In this document: piece by piece, positions 1 through 4,496 of the stretch | Layout: each line of letters begins with the position of its first letter | Numbering within the stretch: position 1 is the first letter of the stretch | DNA from: DATDMG01 sp036518955 | GTDB taxonomy: Bacteria > Actinomycetota > Actinomycetes > Actinomycetales > Kineosporiaceae | Assembly: GCA_036518955.1 (NCBI GenBank) | Contig: DATDMG010000488.1 | Location: 1 to 5,909, forward strand | Direction of reading: 5' to 3' | DNA length: 5,909 bases | Position numbers and translations under genes: made by a program | Notes under the pieces: model-generated | Database searches by the model: none | Seen by the model: only the letters and a program-made list of their open reading frames with translations | What the model was told of the DNA's origin: nothing

Positions 1-2713
1 CGACCAGGCTGACCCCCAGGCGGGAGTGGGCGCCCAGCCAACCGGCCGTCGCCGCAGGCAACTGGTCGCCGGCGGCGAGCAGCAGGCGACGCGCCTGGCC
101 GGACGCCACCAGCAGGTCGGCGCCAGACTCCTCCCCGGAGGCCAGCACCACGCGGTCCGACGGTGCCGCCGACCCCAGCCGGTCGGCGATCGCGACCGCG
201 GTGGCCCACCGGTCGCCTGCCGTCACCCGGATGCGGTGCCGGACGCCCGCCGCCGCGAGCGCGTCCAGGGTGCGCTCCGGGACGGCCGCCACGGAGCCGA
301 CGACGCTGACCGCGGTGACCCTCAGGTCCGCCAGTGCGGCGAGGGTCTGCGCGGGGACGCCGGCCCGGCTGGTCAGCAGCACCGGGAGGCCGGCGGCCGC
401 CGCGGACGCGGCCGCCACCAGCGCCGTCGCCTCGCCGCCGTCCCCGGACACCAGCACCGCCTGCCCCGCCGGAGCGCCCACGGCAGCCGCCACGGCCGCG
501 GCCGTGGACCAGCGGTCGGCACCGGCGACGCGGGTCACGGTCGTCACGCCCAGCGACCGCAGCTGCTGCTCGACGGACGCCGCGATCACCGCGGGCGAGC
601 CGACCAGCCAGGCGGCCGTGGCATGCCGGGCCGCGACGTCCTGGGCCACCGCCGGCGGGAGGGCCGTCGTGCCGGTGAGCAGCACGGGCGCCGACCGGCC
701 GGCGGCGAGCGTGGCCGCGGTGAGTCCCTGGGCGAGACCCTCGGCGGTCGAACCGTTGACCAGGACGACGTCCCGCGCGTCCGGGTGCGCCAGCCGTCCG
801 GCGACGACCGAGGTCACCGCGGGATCCTCGGCCGCCGCCCGCTGGACGGGGCAGCCGTTGGACGCCGCCACCGGCCCCAGCGGGTCGGGAGCGGCATCCG
901 GGCCGGTCGTGGTCGGTGGGGCCGTCGTCGGTGGGGCCGTCGTCGGTGGGGCCGTCGTCGGGTCGGGGGTCGGGGAGATCACCCGCTGCGGGATGCGGCT
1001 CGTCGGCTCGGCCACCGTGGGCGGGGAACCGACGACCACGGGGGCCCCGAGCAGCCCGCCGGCCGCCCGGACGGCGACCGAGCCCGGCGTCCCGGGCGGC
1101 CCGGGCGCCGCGGCCCGCAGCGGCGACGGCGGCCCCGCGGGCCCCCACGGCGGCGCGGCGGAGGCGAGCGACTCCGGCGTCGCCAGCACCTCGACGTCCT
1201 GCCCGAACGGCGGCACGCTGCCGACCGGCGAGCTGCTCGTCACGGTCACCCGGTAGGGGCCGGGAGGGACCGGGTGACCGGCCGCGTCCCGCAGGTCCCA
1301 GCTGCCGGCTATGCGGTCGGTGCTGGTCCCCGAGACGACCCGGACCGGCTCCCCGCCGCACATCCGGGTCACCGTCATCCACCACCGCTGCCGGGTGGGG
1401 ATGGTGGCGGTGAACAGGACGGCGCGACCCGCGACGCTCGTCGGGCCCCCGGTCAGCGACGGCGCGACCAGGTCCGGCACCATCAGCGCGGCCGCCCGGG
1501 TCCGCAGCGAGGGCAGCCGCGGGTACGCGGCGTCCCCGGGGCATTCGGTGGAGTCGACGTCCCGGTGCCCGACGAGGCCGTACACGGGGACCCGGGTGCC
1601 CGCGGCGTACCGGGTGTAGCTGCCACCGGCCGAGGTCAGCGTCGTCCGGCCGGCGGGGTCGACGCCGAACTCGGCCGACTTCCACGCCACCAGCGGCACC
1701 AGCGCGTTCTCGACCGCAGCGGGCAGCCGCGTGGTCGAGAAGGTGCCGAGGACGGCGATGCCGAGGGTCTGCGCGTTGAATCCCCCGGCGTGCGCACCCA
1801 TCACCGCCCGGGTGATGCTGCCCCGGCGGCCCTCGAACACCCGGCCGTAGCGGTCGACGATGAAGTTGTAGCCGACGTCGTTCCAGCCACGCACCGTGGT
1901 GTGGAACGCGTACAGCGAGCGCACCTGGGCGAACGCCTGCTCGGGGGTGTAGGAGTTCAGAGTGTCGGTGTGGTGCAGCACGATGGCCCGGACCGAGGCG
2001 TTCACCACCGGTGCGGCCTTCACCAGGCTCTCGTCCGCGCCCCAGGCCGACCGGTCGATGATCTGCGGTTCCGGCGTCGCCGCCGCAGCGGTGGCGGCCG
2101 GACCGGGCCCGGCCCCGCCGGCGCCGCCGCCGGCGGCCCCGCCGGCGTCCGCGGCCGAGGTGCCGCCGTCCACCAGGTCCAGGGTCAACCCCGGCGGCGG
2201 CGTCCCGGTCGCCGTGTCGACGCGCACCTGGACGCCGTCCGCGCCGGCCGTCATCAGCGGCGCGGTGCTGTCCGGTGCCGCCGACCGGGTGGCCTGGACG
2301 GCGTCCGGGCTGCCCGGGTCCGGGCCGTCGCCGTCCGGGTCCAGGGCGGTCCAGGCCGACCAGGTGCCGCCTTGGCGTACCCGGACCGACACCGCCGTCA
2401 CCGCCGGCCCACCGCGGTGGGACCAGCTCACCGCGACCAGGTCGAACCGGCCCGTCGGCTGCGGCGCGGTGAGGACGGTGGGCGCGACGACGGCGGACGA
2501 GGTACCCCGCGGCGCCGTCCGTGCGGCAGCCGCCCGGAGCTGGCCGAGCGCCCCGCCGTCCACCCCGGTCAGGGCGATCGTGCGCACCCGGGGGGTGACC
2601 GCGGGCGCCCGTCCCGGCCGCGCCGTCACCCCCGGCAGAGCCGCGACGGGTACCGCGAGCAGGACCGGGACGGCGGCGATCGTCAGCAGGCTGGAATGCA
2701 GGGCGCGGTGCAT
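1..2713 (-). CDS. Exported N-acetylmuramoyl-L-alanine amidase (PGRP/Amidase_2) with C-terminal cell-wall-binding repeats; 3' end outside window
   Basis: Predicted to cleave the amide bond between N-acetylmuramic acid and L-alanine in peptidoglycan, outside the cell. The frame is open for 904 codons from ATG at 2713, which has a GGAG Shine-Dalgarno 5 nt upstream, and runs off the left edge. A signal peptide covers about residues 1-25 (HRALHSS, then a hydrophobic run ending VPVAA). A beta-rich region (about 65-200, with SAWTALDPDGDG) precedes a Gly/Ala linker. The PGRP domain spans about 217-400: RSAWGADES at W224, LHHTDT at H247/H248, GWNDVGYNF at Y282, GHRDVDSTECPG with H383 and C391. H247, H383 and C391 match the zinc ligands of T7-lysozyme-type amidases and Y282 the conserved tyrosine. 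After a Pro/Thr linker (about 586-601) come three CWB_2-like repeats from about residue 626; GADRW (W735) and AGDRW (W836) mark repeats two and three, and repeat one is degenerate. Family assignment is firm; total length is unknown. Confidence 0.95.
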   Translation of the reverse strand, partial: MHRALHSSLLTIAAVPVLLAVPVAALPGVTARPGRAPAVTPRVRTIALTGVDGGALGQLRAAAARTAPRGTSSAVVAPTVLTAPQPTGRFDLVAVSWSHRGGPAVTAVSVRVRQGGTWSAWTALDPDGDGPDPGSPDAVQATRSAAPDSTAPLMTAGADGVQVRVDTATGTPPPGLTLDLVDGGTSAADAGGAAGGGAGGAGPGPAATAAAATPEPQIIDRSAWGADESLVKAAPVVNASVRAIVLHHTDTLNSYTPEQAFAQVRSLYAFHTTVRGWNDVGYNFIVDRYGRVFEGRRGSITRAVMGAHAGGFNAQTLGIAVLGTFSTTRLPAAVENALVPLVAWKSAEFGVDPAGRTTLTSAGGSYTRYAAGTRVPVYGLVGHRDVDSTECPGDAAYPRLPSLRTRAAALMVPDLVAPSLTGGPTSVAGRAVLFTATIPTRQRWWMTVTRMCGGEPVRVVSGTSTDRIAGSWDLRDAAGHPVPPGPYRVTVTSSSPVGSVPPFGQDVEVLATPESLASAAPPWGPAGPPSPLRAAAPGPPGTPGSVAVRAAGGLLGAPVVVGSPPTVAEPTSRIPQRVISPTPDPTTAPPTTAPPTTAPPTTTGPDAAPDPLGPVAASNGCPVQRAAAEDPAVTSVVAGRLAHPDARDVVLVNGSTAEGLAQGLTAATLAAGRSAPVLLTGTTALPPAVAQDVAARHATAAWLVGSPAVIAASVEQQLRSLGVTTVTRVAGADRWSTAAAVAAAVGAPAGQAVLVSGDGGEATALVAAASAAAAGLPVLLTSRAGVPAQTLAALADLRVTAVSVVGSVAAVPERTLDALAAAGVRHRIRVTAGDRWATAVAIADRLGSAAPSDRVVLASGEESGADLLVASGQARRLLLAAGDQLPAATAGWLGAHSRLGVSLV
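912..956 (-). repeat. Three exact 15-bp tandem repeats encoding a Pro/Thr linker in the amidase
   Basis: The plus-strand unit GTCGGTGGGGCCGTC occurs three times without mismatch at 912-926, 927-941 and 942-956. On the coding strand each unit gives a five-residue Thr-Ala-Pro-Pro-Thr-type block, between the catalytic half and the wall-binding repeats. Because 15 is a multiple of three, copy-number change would lengthen or shorten the linker without breaking the frame. Pro/Thr linkers of this sort are common in secreted modular hydrolases. The nucleotide-level identity of all three copies points to recent expansion or to repeat homogenisation. Confidence 0.9.
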
Positions 2714-2727
2714 ACGGTCTCCGAGGG

Positions 2728-2745
2728 CCGGTCGGACCCGACCGG
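2728..2745. promoter_or_regulatory. Inverted repeat in the amidase 5' leader
   Basis: CCGGTCGG, two bases, CCGACCGG: 8-bp perfect arms ending 14 nt upstream of the amidase ATG, just before its Shine-Dalgarno (GGAG, 2719-2722). It could be an operator for a dimeric regulator or a leader hairpin limiting ribosome access. It could also be chance in DNA this rich in G and C. No known regulator motif is recognised. Confidence 0.3.
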
Positions 2746-2851
2746 ACGTCGATCGGGAAGGCGATCACGGTCAGGGCCTTTCTCCCGCCTCCGGGCGGCC
2801 CCGACGCTCGCCTCATCGGCAGCGCGACCGCGTCCCTGTAGCCCGATCGGG

Positions 2852-2989
2852 TCAGTGCGCCTCGATCCACGCAGTCGGTCCGCCCTCCAGCAGCGCGTCC
2901 TCGTGGAGTTCGTGGTGGGCGACGACCGCGGGGTCGGCCCGCACCAGGGCAGCCATTGCAGGAAGGACAGGGACGAAACTCGTGGACAT
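2852..2989 (-). CDS. Possible small protein, 45 aa, unknown function
   Basis: ATG at 2989 is preceded by GAGG (2996-2999) with a 6-nt spacer, and the frame ends in TGA at 2852-2854. The product begins MSTSFVPVLPAMAALVRADP, continues with a His/Glu-rich stretch (HHELHEDALLEGG) and ends TAWIEAH. Most codons from the middle onward end in G or C, as in real genes of such a genome, and the composition is not the Arg/Pro-rich kind typical of antisense shadow frames. A 10-bp palindrome, CCCGATCGGG (2842-2851), directly follows the stop. An in-frame ATG at 3058 would give 68 aa, but the added residues look non-coding. There is no signal peptide or recognised domain. It lies upstream of the amidase on the same strand with a 138-nt gap. 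It may be a genuine small gene, a remnant of a longer one, or chance. Confidence 0.4.
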   Translation of the reverse strand: MSTSFVPVLPAMAALVRADPAVVAHHELHEDALLEGGPTAWIEAH

Positions 2990-3176
2990 GCCCGACCTCG
3001 ATCTTTCACCGGGGTGACAGGGATGGCGTCGCGGTCGGTGGGCCGGACTTTTGATCATGGTTTCCGTTCGGTGTGCAGGTCAGGGTTGCAACGGTCGCGT
3101 CGGCGCGCCCGGGTTCCACGCACCGGGTCGTGTGCCGGGGTCGTCGGGACGGTTGGGGTCGGGGTTGGATCGGTAT

Positions 3177-3200
3177 CGGCAGCGTCTTGATCGTCTGCCG
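3177..3200 (-). terminator. Weak hairpin just downstream of the 3693-3207 gene
   Basis: CGGCAG (3177-3182) and CTGCCG (3195-3200) form a 6-bp stem with a 12-nt loop starting 7 nt after the TAG stop at 3207-3209. There is no T tract after it on the minus strand. Position is the main support; many actinobacterial terminators lack a U tract, but this stem is short. Confidence 0.25.
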
Positions 3201-3206
3201 GATCCG

Positions 3207-3693
3207 CTAAGAAGGCGGCTCACGCCTCGACGTCCAGTCACCGTAGGAGTACAAGAATTCCCCCACCTTCAGGGGAAGCCTAGGGGTAATCCGCCTGCAG
3301 AATTCGTTCGGGTCCGAGAAGCTGCCATTGGGGACACTATAATTTTTGTTCACGCCCTCCTGGTTCACACTCGGTTCCTTCACGGTGCCCCCGTCGTTGT
3401 GGTACTGGTTGGACTTGGCATCCCATTTCTGGAGTTGCCAGGAGAAATGTGCAGCATAGTCGACGGGATTGTAGTCGACTTCGGTGAATTGAAGCCGAGA
3501 CAGGTTCTCCTGTCCGTTCGGGTGCTGGTAGCAGAACCCTCCGTTGGAGTAACTCCGCGGGATCTGCGAGATATCCTCTGCCTGCGCGCCGGCCAGGGGG
3601 CCGGCCAGCAGGGCCGCACCGACCACCCCCGGCCACAACCGCGGCACCCACCGCAGGAGTGCGCACCATCCGGAGATTTCCTTTCCAGTTCAT
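3207..3693 (-). pseudogene. Small exported two-cysteine protein, frame interrupted in the signal peptide
   Basis: A near-ideal ribosome site, AGGAGG (3701-3706) with a 7-nt spacer, points to ATG at 3693. This frame reads MNWKGNLRMVRTPAVGAAVVAG and reaches a G5 run (C5 on the plus strand, 3626-3630), after which it becomes nonsense. Removing one G joins it to VVGAALLAGPLAGAQA, making a textbook 38-residue signal peptide with an AQA cleavage site, then a 123-residue mature protein beginning EDISQIPRSY and ending in TAG at 3207. The joined product is 161 aa. The mature part is rich in Tyr, Phe, Trp, Asn and Gln and has exactly two cysteines (FCYQ and FCRR), suggesting one disulphide. Codons such as AAA, AAT, TAT, AGT and AGG are frequent, unlike both flanking genes, which suggests recent acquisition. 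No family is recognised. A GTG at 3647 would give an uninterrupted 146-aa frame but has no ribosome site. The shift may be a true inactivation, a phase-variable site or a sequencing error. Confidence 0.75.
3626..3630 (-). other. G5 homopolymer at the frame break of the secreted-protein gene
   Basis: The coding strand reads GCC GGG GGT here in the frame set by the AGGAGG-linked ATG. With four G instead of five it reads GCC GGG GTG GTC and continues into the hydrophobic core of the signal peptide. Skipping a single base is therefore enough to restore the whole 161-aa protein, which pinpoints the lesion to this tract or its immediate surroundings. Confidence 0.7.
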
Positions 3694-3733
3694 CAGTCGT
3701 CCTCCTGGAGGCCGTGTCGACTCAGCATTCGGG

Positions 3734-3755
3734 CGATGTTCATCTGAGAACATCG
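3734..3755. promoter_or_regulatory. Operator-like inverted repeat upstream of the minus-strand secreted-protein gene
   Basis: CGATGTTC-ATCTGA-GAACATCG is a perfect 8-bp inverted repeat around a 6-bp centre, 41 nt upstream of the ATG at 3693 and 28 nt from its Shine-Dalgarno. The arms are less GC-rich than the surroundings, which makes chance less likely. The spacing suits a dimeric helix-turn-helix regulator. It is not the actinobacterial LexA box, which has GAAC before GTTC, and I do not recognise the regulator. Confidence 0.45.
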
Positions 3756-3840
3756 GCCCGTTCGGGGCGAAAGACTATCGGGGCGGCCGACCCCGAAAAA
3801 CCCTTGACCGTCCGTACCAGGACTCGGCGCGTCCTGGACA

Positions 3841-3862
3841 GGACCAGGCCCGGACCAGGCCC
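3841..3862. repeat. Perfect 11-bp tandem direct repeat
   Basis: GGACCAGGCCC occurs twice back to back (3841-3851 and 3852-3862). It sits immediately beside the CCAGGAC/GTCCTGG inverted repeat at 3817-3837, so copies of the CCAGG motif cluster over about 45 bp between the two divergent genes. It may be a multi-site binding region or simply slipped-strand duplication. Confidence 0.6.
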
Positions 3863-3977
3863 TGCCCCGGTCCGTCGGATCCAGCGCGCGCCGCCGAGCC
3901 CCGCTGCGGGGCGCTTGTCCCGGCCGACCCGCCCAGCCGCCTGACCCCTCCGAGGATTCCCGGTCAGCGCGAACTGT

Positions 3978-4003
3978 GGAACACGCCGGCGGGCGGGCGA
4001 GTT
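3978..4003 (+). promoter_or_regulatory. Possible ECF-sigma promoter for the plus-strand small secreted-protein gene
   Basis: GGAAC (3978-3982) and GTT (4001-4003) are separated by 18 bp, matching the general GGAAC-N16 to 19-GTT layout of actinobacterial ECF (SigE/SigR-type) promoters, which often respond to envelope or redox stress. Initiation would fall about 20-25 nt before the ATG at 4034, leaving room for the GAGG ribosome site. Both elements are short, so a chance match is possible. Confidence 0.3.
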
Positions 4004-4017
4004 CCCGCGACGGCCGC

Positions 4018-4031
4018 CTGACCGAGGTCAG
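4018..4031. promoter_or_regulatory. Palindrome overlapping the ribosome site of the plus-strand small gene
   Basis: CTGACC-GA-GGTCAG is a perfect 6-bp palindrome around two bases, and its centre and right arm contain the GAGG Shine-Dalgarno (4024-4027) of the gene starting at 4034. The same half-sites recur at 3941-3946 and 3962-3967, 15 bp apart. A protein bound here would cover the promoter and ribosome-site region; an RNA hairpin here would hide the ribosome site. Confidence 0.3.
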
Positions 4032-4099
4032 CCATGACTGAGGTACAGCCTCGCCGCCGGAGTCGCCGCGCTCGGCATCGGCACCACCCTGACAGCCAG

Positions 4100-4121
4100 C
4101 GCCGAAACCACCATTTCGGCG
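4100..4121. other. Inverted repeat inside the plus-strand small secreted-protein gene
   Basis: CGCCGAAA-CCACCA-TTTCGGCG is a perfect 8-bp stem with a 6-nt loop, placed exactly at the codons for the predicted signal-peptide cleavage site. It has the same 8+6+8 geometry as the repeat at 3734-3755 but a different sequence. It could be an RNA hairpin affecting early translation, or chance. Confidence 0.35.
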
Positions 4122-4231
4122 AGCGGGCCATCCCACCAGGCAGCCCTGGATGCCGGGAGAACGATGTGCCCGGCCCAGGGGTACGGGTCGGGCTACGAAC
4201 TCACGGCCGGCCGCAGCCAGAACCCTGACGC

Positions 4232-4265
4232 ATCATGGACCATTACGGATCATGGACCATTACCG
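4232..4265 (+). repeat. 17-bp tandem duplication that shifts the frame
   Basis: ATCATGGACCATTACGG (4232-4248) is followed directly by ATCATGGACCATTACCG (4249-4265), a single mismatch at position 16. The length is not a multiple of three, so the second copy shifts the reading frame of the small secreted-protein gene. Collapsing to one copy gives a frame ending in Cys-Arg and a TAG stop, which shows that the duplication is secondary. Confidence 0.85.
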
Positions 4266-4416
4266 TGGTCTGCCGCTAGCCCGTCGTGACTGGATAGTCT
4301 TCTTGGTGGGCCTGTTCCGGGAAGGATGAGGTGCCTCGGCCGTCAGGTTACGAGGATCGACGTTCTCCATCCCGATGTTCCTTCTCGCTCTGCTCATCCG
4401 GCAAGCACTGTCGGAC

Positions 4417-4450
4417 GGAACCCCATCGAGGTCGGCCGCGATGGGGTTCC
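4417..4450 (-). terminator. Strong hairpin downstream of the SpoIID-family gene
   Basis: GGAACCCCATCG (4417-4428) and CGATGGGGTTCC (4439-4450) form a perfect 12-bp stem with a 10-nt loop, starting 46 nt after the TGA at 4497. It is the strongest hairpin in the window. No T run follows on either strand, which is common for actinobacterial terminators. As it is symmetrical, it may also stop transcription coming from the plus-strand gene ending at 4289. Confidence 0.6.
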
Positions 4451-4496
4451 CGAGGGGGGATCGCCAGCGGGGCGAGCCTGGTCGCGGGCCCGGGCT

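Larger units (their letters stand above)
3694..4033. other. Divergent intergenic region between the two small exported-protein genes, rich in repeats
   Basis: These 340 bp separate the minus-strand start at 3693 from the plus-strand start at 4034, and I see no convincing gene in them. They hold an 8+6+8 inverted repeat (3734-3755), an inverted repeat CCAGGAC-N7-GTCCTGG (3817-3837), an 11-bp perfect tandem repeat GGACCAGGCCC (3841-3862), a GC-rich palindrome GCCCCGC-T-GCGGGGC (3898-3912), two pairs of CTGACC/GGTCAG half-sites (3941/3962 and 4018/4026) and an ECF-like promoter (3978-4003). Such a layout fits a shared control region for two divergent genes; individual roles are unproven. Confidence 0.5.
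4034..4289 (+). pseudogene. Small exported protein gene with a 5' frame break and a 17-bp duplication
   Basis: The frame from 4038 to TGA at 4287-4289 encodes a clear signal peptide, RYSLAAGVAALGIGTTLTASA, then a mature protein beginning ETTISASGPS and including TMCPAQGYGSGYELTAG. It has no normal start: an in-frame stop (4035-4037) directly precedes CTG at 4038, while the ATG at 4034, with GAGG 6 nt upstream, is one base out of frame. Either the rare CTG is used or one base change has broken the start. Near the 3' end a 17-bp tandem duplication (4232-4265) forces the tail DHGPLPWSAASPS. With one copy removed the frame ends DASWTITVVCR and stops at TAG (4277-4279), giving about 74 aa with two cysteines, a far more protein-like C-terminus. 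No family is recognised. The signal peptide is strong evidence that this was a real gene; current function is doubtful. Confidence 0.65.

Noticed and set aside
2714..2851. Riboswitch (such as the c-di-AMP type found before wall hydrolases) upstream of the amidase
   Set aside because: I could not find the conserved motif blocks of that class; only a short inverted repeat next to the ribosome site is visible.
2683..3009. Minus-strand 108-codon frame over the amidase leader
   Set aside because: Composition is Arg/Pro/Ser-rich without motifs, and it overlaps both the better-supported 45-codon frame and the amidase start.
26..3190. Very long plus-strand open frame of 1054 codons
   Set aside because: It is antisense to the amidase and rich in Arg, Gly and Pro with no domain sense; the minus frame has a signal peptide, zinc ligands and wall-binding repeats. 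Long antisense frames are expected at this GC content.
3207..3647. GTG at 3647 as the true start of the 146-aa secreted protein
   Set aside because: It has no Shine-Dalgarno, whereas AGGAGG lies 7 nt from the ATG at 3693 and the two parts join into one ideal signal peptide. Kept only as an alternative.
3773..3780. GATAGTCT on the minus strand as a -10 box; the same string also occurs at 4293-4300 on the plus strand
   Set aside because: No matching -35 hexamer at proper spacing in either place; an 8-9 base coincidence is not enough.
3693..4136. Minus-strand 147-codon frame across the divergent region
   Set aside because: Gly/Arg/Ser-rich with no ribosome site or motif; it lies antisense to the small secreted-protein gene, whose signal peptide is convincing.
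4232..4265. Two-unit operator or start of a CRISPR-like array
   Set aside because: Only two adjoining copies with no spacer, placed inside a coding frame that they disrupt; a simple tandem duplication explains it.
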